From: Streptomyces sp. NBC_00162
GTDB taxonomy: Bacteria; Actinomycetota; Actinomycetes; Streptomycetales; Streptomycetaceae
Direction of reading: 5' to 3'
Length of the DNA: 64,000 bases
NCBI RefSeq assembly: GCF_024611995.1
Contig: NZ_CP102509.1
Coordinates: 2,976,001-3,040,000 of the forward strand
Each line of letters opens with the position of its first letter. Positions within the stretch are counted from its first letter, which is position 1. The notes under the pieces are model-generated. The model made no database searches and had not been told where the DNA came from. It worked only from the letters and a program-made list of their open reading frames with translations. A program made the translations under genes and the position numbers. Below, piece by piece: positions 46,811-56,318 of this stretch.

Positions 46811-49003
46811 TCAGCCCTTCTCCAGGTACTGCTCCCGCTCGGTGTCCAGCAAGGCGTCCAGCGCGGTCCGCAGCCCCGGCAGCCGCTCCAGCTCCGGGTC
46901 CTCCGCGACCACGCGGGTGGCCTCCTCCCGGGCCTGGGCGATGACCTCCTCGTCCTCGATGACGGCCAGCATCCGCAGCGAGGAGCGCACGCCCGACTGC
47001 GCCTGGCCCAGTACGTCGCCCTCGCGGCGCTGCTCCAGGTCGATGCGGGAGAGCTCGAAGCCGTCGAGGGTGGCGGCGACGGCGGCCAGCCGGGCCCGGG
47101 CGGGGCTCGCCTCGTGCATCTCGCTGACCAGCAGGCACAGACCGGGCGCGGCACCGCGGCCGACGCGGCCGCGCAGCTGGTGGAGCTGGGAGACGCCGAA
47201 CCGGTCCGCGTCCATGATCACCATGGCGGTGGAGTTCGGCACGTTCACCCCGACCTCGATGACGGTCGTGGCGACCAGCACCTTGACATCGCCCGCGGCG
47301 AAGCGGCGCATCACGTCGTCCTTGTCGGCCGGGTCCATCCGCCCGTGCAGCACCTCGACGCTCAATCCGGCCAGCGGGCCGCGCGTGAGCTGTTCGGCGA
47401 TGTCCAGGACGGCGAGCGGCGGCCGCTTCTCGGCCTCGTCCTCGGCGGCGGCCTTCTTCTTCGGCTCCTCCTCGTCGCCGATGCGGGGGCAGACCACATA
47501 CGCCTGGTGGCCCTTCTCCACCTCCTCGCGGACCCGCTCCCAGGCCCGGGTGAGGAAGTGCGGCTTGTCCTTGGCGGGCACCACATGGGTCGCGATCGGC
47601 GAACGCCCGGCGGGCAGCTGGTCGAGGACGGAGGTCTCCAGGTCGCCGAAGACCGTCATGGCGACGGTGCGCGGGATCGGGGTCGCGGTCATCACCAGCA
47701 GGTGCGGGGGCTGCTTCCCCTTCGACCGGAGCGCGTCGCGCTGCTCCACGCCGAAGCGGTGCTGTTCGTCGACGACCACCAGGCCGAGGTCGTGGAACTG
47801 CACCTTGTCCTCGATCAGCGCGTGCGTGCCGATCACGATCCCGGCCTCGCCGGTGACCAGATCGAGCAGGGCCCGACGCCGTGCCGGCACGCCCATGGAC
47901 CCGGTGAGCAGCACCACCTTGGTGCCCTGGTCGGATCCGCCGAGCATGCCCCCCTCGGCCAGTTCGCCCATCATCTCGGTGATGGACCGGTGGTGCTGCT
48001 GTGCGAGGACCTCGGTGGGCGCGAGCATCGCGGCCTGCCCGCCGGAGTCCACGACGGCGAGCATGGCCCGCAGCGCCACCATCGTCTTGCCGCTTCCGAC
48101 CTCGCCCTGGAGGAGGCGGTGCATGGGGTGGCTGGTGGCCAGGTCGTCGAAGATCTCCTTCGAGACGCCCTGCTGGCCTTCGGTGAGCGTGAAGGGGAGT
48201 TTGGCGTCGAAGGAGTCGAGCAGCCCGCCCTGGGCGGGGCGGCGGGGCACGGCCGGGAGCTGGGAGTCGGCGTGCCGGCGGCGGGCCAGGGCGACCTGGA
48301 GGACGAAGGCCTCGTCCCACTTCAGGCGCTGGCGGGCGTCGTCGATGTCGGCCTTGGTGGCCGGCCGGTGGATCTTCAGCAGGGCCTCGGTGAGGGGGAC
48401 CAGCCCGCGGCCCTCGCGCAGGGCGGCGGGAAGCGGGTCCACGGCCTCCTGGGCGCTGGGCAGCACCGCGTCCACGCACTTGGCGATCTTCCAGGACTCC
48501 AGTTTCGCGCAGGCCGGGTAGATCGGGATGAGCTGGCTGGCGAAGGCGGTGGCCGCGTCCCGGTCGGAGGCGTCCCCGCCGAGCGGCTCGTAGGCGGGGT
48601 GCGCCAGCTGGAGCTTGTGGTTGAACTTCGAGACCTTGCCCGCGAACATCGCGCGGGTGCCGGGCAGCAGGTCCTTGTGCGGCTTGTGCACGCCCGCGCC
48701 GAAGAAGACCAGCTGGAGCCGGCCGTTGCCGTCGGTGATGGTGACTTCGAGGCGTTTGCCGCGGCCCCCGTTGAAGCTCAGGATCCGGGCGTCGGCGACC
48801 TGCGCGACGACGGTCACGTGCTCGTCGATCTGGTCGGCGAGCTCGGCCAGCGAGGTCAGCTCACCGCGCTCGGCGTACCGCCGCGGGTAGTGGTGGAGCA
48901 GGTCCAGGGCCGTGTGCAGGCCGAGCTGCTCGGCCAGCACCTTGGCGGTGGCGGGACCGAGCGTCTTCTTGAGGTCTTCGTCGAGCGCGGGCACGTGTTC
49001 CAT
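46811..49003 (-). CDS. recG: ATP-dependent DNA helicase RecG
   Basis: This 730-aa RecG regresses stalled forks. The N-terminal wedge (about 1-200) is followed by Walker A (LLQGEVGSGKTMVAL), DEQHRFG (DEXH-like), TATPIPRT and the C-terminal VIEVGVNVPNST ... LHQLRGRVGRG. A Lys/Glu/Ala-rich insert (EEEPKKKAAAEDEAEKRPP) lies between the helicase lobes. ATG at 49003 chosen at MEHVPALDEDLKKTLG. Confidence 0.96.
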   Translation of the reverse strand: MEHVPALDEDLKKTLGPATAKVLAEQLGLHTALDLLHHYPRRYAERGELTSLAELADQIDEHVTVVAQVADARILSFNGGRGKRLEVTITDGNGRLQLVFFGAGVHKPHKDLLPGTRAMFAGKVSKFNHKLQLAHPAYEPLGGDASDRDAATAFASQLIPIYPACAKLESWKIAKCVDAVLPSAQEAVDPLPAALREGRGLVPLTEALLKIHRPATKADIDDARQRLKWDEAFVLQVALARRRHADSQLPAVPRRPAQGGLLDSFDAKLPFTLTEGQQGVSKEIFDDLATSHPMHRLLQGEVGSGKTMVALRAMLAVVDSGGQAAMLAPTEVLAQQHHRSITEMMGELAEGGMLGGSDQGTKVVLLTGSMGVPARRRALLDLVTGEAGIVIGTHALIEDKVQFHDLGLVVVDEQHRFGVEQRDALRSKGKQPPHLLVMTATPIPRTVAMTVFGDLETSVLDQLPAGRSPIATHVVPAKDKPHFLTRAWERVREEVEKGHQAYVVCPRIGDEEEPKKKAAAEDEAEKRPPLAVLDIAEQLTRGPLAGLSVEVLHGRMDPADKDDVMRRFAAGDVKVLVATTVIEVGVNVPNSTAMVIMDADRFGVSQLHQLRGRVGRGAAPGLCLLVSEMHEASPARARLAAVAATLDGFELSRIDLEQRREGDVLGQAQSGVRSSLRMLAVIEDEEVIAQAREEATRVVAEDPELERLPGLRTALDALLDTEREQYLEKG

Positions 49004-49029
49004 TGCACACCATGCCGCTGACAAGCCGG

Positions 49030-50697
49030 CTATTCCACCCCGATGAGGAGCGGCGCCGAGTACCGCCCGCCGCGGTAGGTGACGGTGTCCACGGCCAGGT
49101 GCCCGTGCTGGACGTACGCCTCCAGGTGCTCGGCGAGGGTGTCCGGCACCTCGGGTCCCAGTACGAGCGTGACGAGTTCGCCGCCGGAGCCCAGCATCCG
49201 CTCCAGGACGGCCTCGGCGGTCTCGGTCAGGCCCGGGCCGATGACGGCGACGTCGCCGTCGATGAGGCCGAGCACGTCCCCGGCCTGGCAGATCCCGGCC
49301 GAGGTGAAGGACTGCCGTTCGGCGACGGCGAGTTCCGCGTACCGCGTGGCGCCGGCCGCCGCGGTCATGGCCACCACGTCCTCGTCGAAGCTGCCCTCCG
49401 GGTCGTGCACGGCGAGGGCGGCCAGGCCCTGGACCGCCGACCGGGTGGGGATCACCGCCACGCGCACGCCGTCGGCCCGGGCCCGCTCGGCCGCCGCGGC
49501 CGCGGTCGCCCGCAGCTCGGCGCCGCCCGGCAGCAGGACCACCTCGCGGGCGTGCGCCCGGCGGATGGCGTCGACCAGGTCGCCGACGGCCGGGACCTCT
49601 CCGGGGCGCACGAGCACCGCGGTCGCGCCCGCTTCCCCGCACAGCCCGGCCAGCCCTTCGCCCGGGACGACGGCGACCACGGCCCGCTGGGCGCGCTCGC
49701 CCCGGGCCCGGCGCCGCTCGTCGCCGAAGTGCGTGATGCGTATCCGGTACGGCCGGCCGGCGACGACGCCGGCCTCCACGGCCGCGCCCGGGTCGTCGAC
49801 GTGCACGTGGACGTTCCACAGCCCTTCGCCGCCGACCACGACCAGGGAGTCGCCGAGCCCGTCGAGCTGTTCGCGCAGCTCCCCGACCGCCGCCTCGGAG
49901 GCCTCGAGCAGGTAGACCACCTCGTAGGCCGGCCCGTCCTCCTGCGCGCAGGGCTCCGGGGTCTGCGGTACGGACACGGCCCGGCCGCGCACCGGCTCGG
50001 GGGCCGGCTCCTGGCCGGAGAGCGCCTGCCACAGGGCCCCGAGTACGGCGACCAGCCCGCAGCCCCCGGCGTCGACCACCCCGGCCCGGCCCAGCGCGGC
50101 CAGCTGCCCCGGTGTCTCGGCCAGGGCGGCGCGGGCCCCGTCGTAGGCCGCGCGGGCCACGTCGGCGGCGCTTCCCGCCGCGCTCCCGGCCGCCTCGCCG
50201 GCGCGGGCGGCCGCCGCGGCGACGGTGAGCATGGTGCCCTCCACGGGGTGCGCGACGGCCCCGTACGCCTCCTCCGCGGCCCGGGTCAGCGCCTGGGCCA
50301 GCAGCCGGCCGGGCCCCCGCTCGCCGGGCTCGTCGCCGAGTACGTCGGCCACTCCGCGCAGGAGCTGCGCCAGGATGGTCCCGGAGTTGCCCCGGGCCCC
50401 GACGAGAGCCCCGTACGCGTAGGCCCGTACGGCCTGGGCCAGGGAGGTCCGTGTGGCGTCGGTCATGCCCGGGGCGCCCGGGGCGGCCTTCCCGAAGGCC
50501 TCGTCGAGGGCGCGGTCGGCCGATTCGGCGGTGAGGTAGAGGTTGGTGCCGGTGTCCGCGTCGGCCACCGGATAGACGTTGATCGCGTCGATGTCCTCGC
50601 GGGCCCGGCCCAGTGCGGCCAGGGCCAGCGAGCTCCAGGTGCGCACCGCTTCGGCGTCGAGCTCGTCGGGGCGCTGCGGCTGCGGCTCGTGCGGCAC
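49030..50697 (-). CDS. DAK2-domain (YloV/FakA-like) protein
   Basis: This 555-aa protein has an N-terminal Dhak phosphatase-like (DAK2) domain with NVYPVADADTGTN and GARGNSGTILAQLLRG, then a C-terminal DegV-like part. In Firmicutes FakA, the equivalent kinase, phosphorylates fatty acids bound to FakB. A DegV partner is not adjacent here. The domain boundaries suggest the same enzyme, but the substrate is inferred. GTG at 50697 with AAGGAGG 9 bases upstream is the start. Divergent from rpmB and followed by recG. Confidence 0.88.
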   Translation of the reverse strand: MPHEPQPQRPDELDAEAVRTWSSLALAALGRAREDIDAINVYPVADADTGTNLYLTAESADRALDEAFGKAAPGAPGMTDATRTSLAQAVRAYAYGALVGARGNSGTILAQLLRGVADVLGDEPGERGPGRLLAQALTRAAEEAYGAVAHPVEGTMLTVAAAAARAGEAAGSAAGSAADVARAAYDGARAALAETPGQLAALGRAGVVDAGGCGLVAVLGALWQALSGQEPAPEPVRGRAVSVPQTPEPCAQEDGPAYEVVYLLEASEAAVGELREQLDGLGDSLVVVGGEGLWNVHVHVDDPGAAVEAGVVAGRPYRIRITHFGDERRRARGERAQRAVVAVVPGEGLAGLCGEAGATAVLVRPGEVPAVGDLVDAIRRAHAREVVLLPGGAELRATAAAAAERARADGVRVAVIPTRSAVQGLAALAVHDPEGSFDEDVVAMTAAAGATRYAELAVAERQSFTSAGICQAGDVLGLIDGDVAVIGPGLTETAEAVLERMLGSGGELVTLVLGPEVPDTLAEHLEAYVQHGHLAVDTVTYRGGRYSAPLLIGVE

Positions 50698-50940
50698 CGG
50701 GCGTTCCTCCTTGTGCGGGCCAGGGTTCACCGCAGGGTAACCAAGGACTGCCCGGACGTCCGGACCCCGGGGCGGGGGCAGCGGCGGTCATGGTAGTTTT
50801 CTTGGACGGACGCAGTCGTTGTATGCTGCTCCGGTTGCCCGATGAGAGTCGGGCCATTCCCCCCGGCAAACCACTTCAGATCCCTGATACCGGTGCGCCG
50901 GGATTCACTGTAAGTGCATCTGAAGTCTTTGGAGTGACCT

Positions 50941-51126
50941 GTGGCTGCCAACTGCGACGTTTGCGCCAAGGGGCCGAGCTTCGGCAACAGCATTTCCCAC
51001 TCGCACCGCCGCACCTCGCGTCGCTGGAACCCGAACATCCAGCGTGTCCGTGCCGTGGTCAATGGGACGCCGAAGCGCCTCAACGCCTGCACCTCGTGCA
51101 TCAAGGCCGGCAAGGTCTCGCGCTGA
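50941..51126 (+). CDS. rpmB: 50S ribosomal protein L28 (zinc-binding form)
   Basis: This 61-aa L28 has CDVC (about 5-8) and CTSC (about 50-53), making it the C+ zinc form. The core [24 protein letters not shown] is typical. GTG at 50941 follows GGAGTG. Monocistronic, with a good terminator. Confidence 0.96.
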   Translation: MAANCDVCAKGPSFGNSISHSHRRTSRRWNPNIQRVRAVVNGTPKRLNACTSCIKAGKVSR

Positions 51127-51164
51127 CGCCTCCCGTCGTAGCGCAGCCCTTTCCGGTTGCCAAG

Positions 51165-51196
51165 AAGACCGGTTCACCTCTGGTGAACCGGTCTTT
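51165..51196 (+). terminator. rpmB terminator
   Basis: 14-nt arms around TCT (51165-51178 and 51182-51195) end in TTTT. Canonical rho-independent terminator. Confidence 0.92.
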
Positions 51197-51244
51197 TGTC
51201 TTTCCCGGACCGTGTCCCGGACCGTTTCCCGGACCGGGTGGGGC

Positions 51245-52045
51245 TCAGCGCCACTGCCAGGCGTGATCCACCGGGCCGATGCCGCCGCCCAGCGGGAAAC
51301 CGGCGGCGATGGCGCCCGTGACGTACGCCTTGGCGGCCGTGACCGCCTCCGGGACGGTCAGGCCCTTGGCCAGGCCCGCCGCAACCGCACTGGCGAGGGT
51401 GCAGCCCGTGCCGTGGGTGTGCCGGTTGTCGTGCCGGGGGGCCCGCAGCCACCGCTCCTCGGTCCCGTCGGTCAGCAGGTCCACGGCCTCGTCCCCGTGC
51501 GCCGCCAGGTGCCCGCCCTTGATCAGCGCCCACCGCGGCCCGTACCCGAGGATCGCGTCGGCGGCCCGCCGCATGTCGTCCTCGCTCTCCACCAGCACCC
51601 CCGTGAGCTGCGCCACCTCGTCCAGGTTGGGCGTGGCCACGGTGGCCCGCGGGAGCAGCTCCTTGCGCACGGCGTCCAGCGCCGAGGCGGCGAGCAGCGA
51701 GTCGCCGTGTTTGGAGACGCCCACGGGGTCCACGACGGACGGGGCGGGGGTGTCGGCCAACAGGGCGGCCACCGTCTCCACGAGCACGGCGGAGGAGAGC
51801 ATGCCGGTCTTCACGGCCTGTACGCCGATGTCGTCCACGACGGCCCGGTACTGGGCCGTCACGGCCTCGGCGGGCAGCTCCCAGACTCCCCGTACCCCGA
51901 GCGAGTTCTGCGCGGTCACCGCGGTCACCACGCTCATGCCGTGCACGCCGAGCGCCAGCATGGTCTTGAGGTCGGCCTGGATGCCTGCGCCGCCGCCGGA
52001 GTCGGATCCGGCGACGGTCAGGCACAGCGGCGGGGCGGTGCTCAC
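51245..52045 (-). CDS. thiD: Hydroxymethylpyrimidine (phosphate) kinase ThiD
   Basis: This 266-aa PfkB-family kinase phosphorylates HMP and HMP-P for thiamine synthesis. The N-terminal [20 protein letters not shown] and C-terminal [20 protein letters not shown] (anion hole and catalytic Asp region, here GTGC) are diagnostic. GTG 52045 overlaps the thiL stop by 4 bp. Confidence 0.96.
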   Translation of the reverse strand: MSTAPPLCLTVAGSDSGGGAGIQADLKTMLALGVHGMSVVTAVTAQNSLGVRGVWELPAEAVTAQYRAVVDDIGVQAVKTGMLSSAVLVETVAALLADTPAPSVVDPVGVSKHGDSLLAASALDAVRKELLPRATVATPNLDEVAQLTGVLVESEDDMRRAADAILGYGPRWALIKGGHLAAHGDEAVDLLTDGTEERWLRAPRHDNRHTHGTGCTLASAVAAGLAKGLTVPEAVTAAKAYVTGAIAAGFPLGGGIGPVDHAWQWR

Positions 52046-53025
52046 GTGGCGCTGTCCTCGGTGGCCGGATCGGCCCCGAAGTGGTCCCAGCCGCCGGTGC
52101 TGGTCCAGGGCGCGCCGTCCACGGTGACCTGGGGCAGCGCGGAGCGGTTGAGCACCTCGCCGATGACCTTCCAGCGGGCCGGGAGCTTCACGTCGGGCGG
52201 GAAGGTGGCCACGATCGCGTGGTCCTCTCCCCCGGTGAGCACCCACTGCAGCGGGTCCACGCCGACGGCCTGGCCGATGTCGTGCATCTGGGTCGGGATG
52301 TCGACGGCCCCCGAGCGCAGGTCGATCCGTACCTTGCTGGCCTCGGCGATGTGCCCGAGGTCGGCGATCAGGCCGTCGCTGACGTCGGTCATGGCGGTGG
52401 CGCCGAGCCCGGCGGCCGCGGGGCCCGCGTGGTAGGGCGGCTCGGGGCGCCGGTGCGCCTCGACGAAGGCCCGCGGGGAGCGGAAGCCGCGCGAGAGGAC
52501 CGCGAAGCCGGCGGCGGACCAGCCGAGCCAGCCCGTGACGGCCACGACATCGCCGGGCTGGGCGCCGGAGCGCAGCACGGGCTCGTGGTTGCGCAGGTCG
52601 CCGAGGGCGGTGATGGCGACGGTGATGGTGTCGCCGCGCACGACGTCCCCGCCGACCACGGCCGCGCCGGCGACCTGGCACTCGTCGCGGATGCCGTCCA
52701 TCAGCTCGGTGGGCCAGGTGACCGGCAGCTCGGCCGGGACGACGAGGCCGAGGAGCAGTGCGGTCGGCACCGCGCCCATGGCGGCGATGTCGGCGAGGTT
52801 CTGCGCGGCGGCCTTGCGGCCGACGTCGTAGGCGGTGGACCAGTCGCGCCGGAAGTGCCTGCCTTCCAGCAGGATGTCGGTGCTCGCCACGACCCGCCGG
52901 TCGGGTGCCGACACCACCGCGGCGTCGTCGCCCGGTCCGAGCCGGACCGCCGGGGTGGTGGTGAGCCGTGAGGTGAGCTCACGAATGAGCCCGAACTCCC
53001 CCAGTTCGCCCACAGTGCCCTTCAT
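52042..53025 (-). CDS. thiL: Thiamine-monophosphate kinase ThiL
   Basis: This 327-aa ThiL makes thiamine diphosphate. [50 protein letters not shown] and [13 protein letters not shown] are all present. ATG 53025 follows AAGGGG. Operon with thiD. Confidence 0.96.
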   Translation of the reverse strand: MKGTVGELGEFGLIRELTSRLTTTPAVRLGPGDDAAVVSAPDRRVVASTDILLEGRHFRRDWSTAYDVGRKAAAQNLADIAAMGAVPTALLLGLVVPAELPVTWPTELMDGIRDECQVAGAAVVGGDVVRGDTITVAITALGDLRNHEPVLRSGAQPGDVVAVTGWLGWSAAGFAVLSRGFRSPRAFVEAHRRPEPPYHAGPAAAGLGATAMTDVSDGLIADLGHIAEASKVRIDLRSGAVDIPTQMHDIGQAVGVDPLQWVLTGGEDHAIVATFPPDVKLPARWKVIGEVLNRSALPQVTVDGAPWTSTGGWDHFGADPATEDSAT

Positions 53026-53270
53026 CGCTGTGCCCCTTCTTGCCCAGTCCGCTTGCGGTCGCGAGCCGTCACAGCTCTGGGTACCGTCAACAGATACGTC
53101 AACTTCAGCTCTCCGTACGCCCCGCTGTGCGTGGCGCCGGGCTCGCGGGTCTCCCCGCGGCGCGCGGCAACGCGGTACCGTGGCGTCCCTTCTTCCCCCG
53201 GCCCCTTCGATCGTGTGGGGCCCACCTGAAGGTTAGGGGAAATGATCCTCGTGGCCGCCCTGGAGGTTCC

Positions 53271-53504
53271 GTGGTACAGGCGTACATCCTTATCCAGACC
53301 GAAGTGGGCAAGGCGTCGTTCGTCGCCGAGTCCATCGGCCAGATCCCGGGGGTGATCCAGGCCGAGGACGTGACGGGTCCGTACGACGTGATCGTGCGCG
53401 CCCAGGCCGACACCGTGGACGAGCTCGGCCGCATGGTCGTGGCCAAGGTCCAGCAGGTGGAGGGGATCACCCGCACCTTGACCTGCCCGGTGGTCCATCT
53501 GTAG
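53271..53504 (+). CDS. Stand-alone Lrp/AsnC ligand-binding (RAM) domain protein
   Basis: This 77-aa protein consists only of the alpha-beta sandwich ligand-binding domain of Lrp/AsnC proteins (VQAYILIQTEVGKA ... VEGITRTLTCPVVHL) with no helix-turn-helix. Such small ligand-binding proteins form dimers or decamers and may modulate full-length Lrp regulators. GTG at 53271 follows GGAGG. Divergent from thiL. Confidence 0.9.
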   Translation: MVQAYILIQTEVGKASFVAESIGQIPGVIQAEDVTGPYDVIVRAQADTVDELGRMVVAKVQQVEGITRTLTCPVVHL

Positions 53505-53524
53505 CCCCCGTCTACTCTTGGCCG

Positions 53525-54028
53525 GTGATGTCCCTCCACCGCCGGCCCCGCCGTGTCCGATTCCTGCCGGCCGTGTCGGCCGTACTGGCCCTCGCGGCAT
53601 GTTCTCCGGGCGGTTCCCAGGCCCGGGTGGATCCGCCTCCCACGCCGCCCGCCGACGTCGCGGGGCTCTGTGCAGCACTGCACGAGGAGCTCCCGGAGAC
53701 GGTGGCCGGCCTGGGGCGGACCCCGACCGAACCGGAGTCCGGTCTGACGGCCGCGTGGGGCGGCTCGGCGATCGTACTGCGGTGCGGTATCCCCAAGCCC
53801 CCCACGATGGCCGATCCGAAGCAGGAGGGCGTCCACGTGAACGGGGTGGCCTGGCTGCTGGAGCAGCTCCCCGACAGCGCCGGAGGCGGTTTCCGGTTCA
53901 CCACCGGGTTGCGGCTGGCGTACACAGAGGTCCGGGTCGACAAGGAGCACGCCACGGACGCGGGGATGCTGGTCGGGCTGTCCGCCGCCGTCTCCGCGAC
54001 CGTGCCGGAGGGCATCTCGTCCTACTGA
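53525..54028 (+). CDS. DUF3515 lipoprotein
   Basis: This 167-aa protein has a basic N-terminus, a hydrophobic stretch and a lipobox (LAAC at about 23-26), so it is probably a lipid-anchored extracellular protein. It belongs to the actinobacterial DUF3515 family (AGLCAALHEELPETVAGL ... LRCGIPKPPT). GTG 53525 and ATG 53528 are adjacent possible starts. It converges with ddl. Confidence 0.86.
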   Translation: MMSLHRRPRRVRFLPAVSAVLALAACSPGGSQARVDPPPTPPADVAGLCAALHEELPETVAGLGRTPTEPESGLTAAWGGSAIVLRCGIPKPPTMADPKQEGVHVNGVAWLLEQLPDSAGGGFRFTTGLRLAYTEVRVDKEHATDAGMLVGLSAAVSATVPEGISSY

Positions 54029-54047
54029 GCTCCTGCCGAGCACACCG

Positions 54048-54089
54048 CCGCCCGCCGAACCGTGCCTCTGAGGGCGGGTCGGCGGGCGG
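54048..54089. terminator. Terminator between DUF3515 and ddl
   Basis: CCGCCCGCCGA (54048-54058) pairs with TCGGCGGGCGG (54079-54089) across a 20-base loop between convergent genes. Confidence 0.65.
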
Positions 54090-54110
54090 TCTGCTGTACG
54101 GGCCCGGCGG

Positions 54111-55268
54111 CTAGCGCAGCCCGGTGGAGCGGCGCAGTGCGGCCTGGATCAGGAGGTCGACCAGTTCCTGGTACTCGATGCCCGACTCCTGCCACATCCG
54201 CGGGTACATGGAGATCGGCGTGAAGCCCGGCATCGTGTTGATCTCGTTGATGACGAAGGTGCCGTCCTCGGTGAGGAAGAAGTCGGCGCGCACCAGGCCC
54301 TCGCAGGAGGCGGCCTCGAAGGCCTCGATCGCGAGCCGCTGCACCTCGGCGGTCTGCTCCGGGGTGAGCGGGGCGGGCACGATCCCGGAGGCGGAGTCGA
54401 TGTACTTCGCCTCGAAGTCGTAGAAGTCGTGGCTGGAGACCGGCGGGATCTCGGCGGGCGCGCTCGCGCGCGGGCCGTCCTCGAACTCCAGGACCCCGCA
54501 CTCGATCTCGCGGCCGCGCAGCAGCGCCTCCACGATGATCTTCGGGTCGTGGCGCTGGGCCTCGCGGACCGCCTCGTCCAGGCCGGAGGCGTCGTCGACC
54601 TTGGTGATGCCGATGGAGGAGCCGGCCCGGGCGGGCTTGATGAACAGCGGCCAGCCGTGCTCGGCGGCGAAGTCCAGGATGCGGCCGCGGGCGGCGTCGG
54701 GATCGGCGGTCCACTCGCGGGGCCGGATGGTCACGTACGGGCCGACGCGCAGCCCGAAGGAGGTGAACACCCGCTTCATGTAGTCCTTGTCCTGGCCGAC
54801 GGCCGAGGCGAGGACGCCGGAGCCGACGTACGGGACCCCGGACAGCTCCAGGAGGCCCTGGAGGGTGCCGTCCTCGCCGTACGGGCCGTGCAGGACGGGG
54901 AAGACGACGTCGACCTCGCCCAGGGCCTTGGGGACGGCGCCGGGCTCGGTGTAGACGACCTCGCGGCTGGCGGGGTCGACCGAGAGCACGACGGCGCCGT
55001 CCTCGGAGTCGGCGAGCTCCGCGACGCTCGGGAGTTTGCGGTCGGCGATGGCCATCCGCGACGGCTCGTCGGCGGTCAGTGCCCACCGGCCGTCCGTGGT
55101 GATGCCGATGGGCAGCACCTCGTACTTGGAGCGGTCGATGGAGCGCAGCACCGCGCCCGCCGTGACGACCGAGATGGCGTGTTCCGAGCTGCGGCCGCCG
55201 AACACGACGGCCACGCGGGGCTTGCGGCCCTGCTGCTCAGGGGTCTGGGGGAGGTTCTCGCTGCTCAT
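54111..55268 (-). CDS. ddl: D-alanine--D-alanine ligase
   Basis: This 385-aa ATP-grasp ligase makes the D-Ala-D-Ala dipeptide of peptidoglycan. VVFGGRSSEHAISVVTA, LHGPYGEDGTLQGLLELSGVPYVGSGV, IKPARAGSSIGI and VINEINTMPGFTPISMYPRMW are characteristic. Tyr-type D-Ala ligase active-site residues are retained, consistent with Ddl rather than a D-Lac ligase of vancomycin resistance, though this was not tested by alignment. Confidence 0.95.
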   Translation of the reverse strand: MSSENLPQTPEQQGRKPRVAVVFGGRSSEHAISVVTAGAVLRSIDRSKYEVLPIGITTDGRWALTADEPSRMAIADRKLPSVAELADSEDGAVVLSVDPASREVVYTEPGAVPKALGEVDVVFPVLHGPYGEDGTLQGLLELSGVPYVGSGVLASAVGQDKDYMKRVFTSFGLRVGPYVTIRPREWTADPDAARGRILDFAAEHGWPLFIKPARAGSSIGITKVDDASGLDEAVREAQRHDPKIIVEALLRGREIECGVLEFEDGPRASAPAEIPPVSSHDFYDFEAKYIDSASGIVPAPLTPEQTAEVQRLAIEAFEAASCEGLVRADFFLTEDGTFVINEINTMPGFTPISMYPRMWQESGIEYQELVDLLIQAALRRSTGLR

Positions 55269-55307
55269 ATCGCCACGAGGGTACCCGCTCAGACGTCCGG
55301 AAAGGAG

Positions 55308-56318
55308 TCAGCGGCGTTCCGGTTTGGCGCTGCGTCCCATCAGTTCCTTGAGCGCGACCAGGGTCGGCTTGCCGTGGTGGACGATGTCGACGACCGTCTC
55401 GGTGATCGGCATGTCGACGCCGTGCCGGTGGGCCAGATCGGCCACGGACTGGCAGGACTTGACGCCCTCGGCGGTCTGCTTGGTGACCGCGATGGTCTCC
55501 TCCAGGGTCATCCCGCGGCCGAGGTTGGTGCCGAAGGTGTGGTTCCGGGAGAGCGGCGAGGAGCAGGTGGCGACGAGGTCGCCGAGTCCGGCGAGGCCGG
55601 AGAAGGTGAGCGGGTCGGCGCCCATCGCCAGGCCCAGGCGGGTCGTTTCGGCGAGGCCGCGGGTGATGAGCGAGCCCTTGGTGTTGTCGCCCAGGCCCAT
55701 GCCGTCCGCGATGCCGACCGCGAGGCCGATGACGTTCTTGACGGCGCCGCCGAGCTCGCAGCCGACGACGTCGGTGTTGGTGTAGGGGCGGAAGTACGGG
55801 GTGTGGCAGGCGGCCTGGAGGCGCTGGGCCACCGCCTCGTCCACGCAGGCCACGACGGAGGCGGCGGGCTGGCGGGCGGCGATCTCGCGGGCCAGGTTGG
55901 GGCCGGTGACCACGGCGACGCGCTCGGCCGGGACCTTGCCCACTTCTTCGATGACCTCGCTCATCCGCTTGGCGGTGCCGAGTTCGATGCCCTTCATCAG
56001 GGAGACGAGCACGGTGTCGGGGGCGAGCAGCGGGGCCCATGCGGCAAGGTTGCCGCGCAGCGTCTGGGACGGGACGGCGAGGACGGTGAAGTCGGCGCCG
56101 CGCGCGGCCTCGGCCGGGTCGGTGGTGGCGCGGAGGTTCTCGGGGAGTTCGATCCCCGGCAGGTAGTCCGGGTTGGTCCGGCCGGTGTTGATGGCGTCGG
56201 CCAGCTCCCGGCGGCGGCCCCAGAGGGTCACCTCGCAGCCGGCGTCGGCGAGCACCATGCCGAAGGCCGTGCCCCAGGAGCCGGTTCCGTACACGGCTGC
56301 CTTCACGGGACGTGTCAC
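55308..56318 (-). CDS. gpsA: Glycerol-3-phosphate dehydrogenase [NAD(P)+]
   Basis: This 336-aa GpsA reduces dihydroxyacetone phosphate to sn-glycerol-3-phosphate for phospholipids. The Rossmann loop GTGSWGTAFG, the catalytic-lysine region GCELGGAVKNVIGLAVG and SPLSRNHTFGTNLGRG are clear. GTG 56318 overlaps the plsC stop by 4 bp, so acyltransferase and dehydrogenase are coupled. Confidence 0.96.
   Translation of the reverse strand: MTRPVKAAVYGTGSWGTAFGMVLADAGCEVTLWGRRRELADAINTGRTNPDYLPGIELPENLRATTDPAEAARGADFTVLAVPSQTLRGNLAAWAPLLAPDTVLVSLMKGIELGTAKRMSEVIEEVGKVPAERVAVVTGPNLAREIAARQPAASVVACVDEAVAQRLQAACHTPYFRPYTNTDVVGCELGGAVKNVIGLAVGIADGMGLGDNTKGSLITRGLAETTRLGLAMGADPLTFSGLAGLGDLVATCSSPLSRNHTFGTNLGRGMTLEETIAVTKQTAEGVKSCQSVADLAHRHGVDMPITETVVDIVHHGKPTLVALKELMGRSAKPERR

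Noticed and set aside
46811..50869. A single giant 1352-aa protein including recG
   Set aside because: RecG begins at MEHVPALDE; the upstream extension is antisense-like and overlaps the DAK2 gene on the same strand in another frame.
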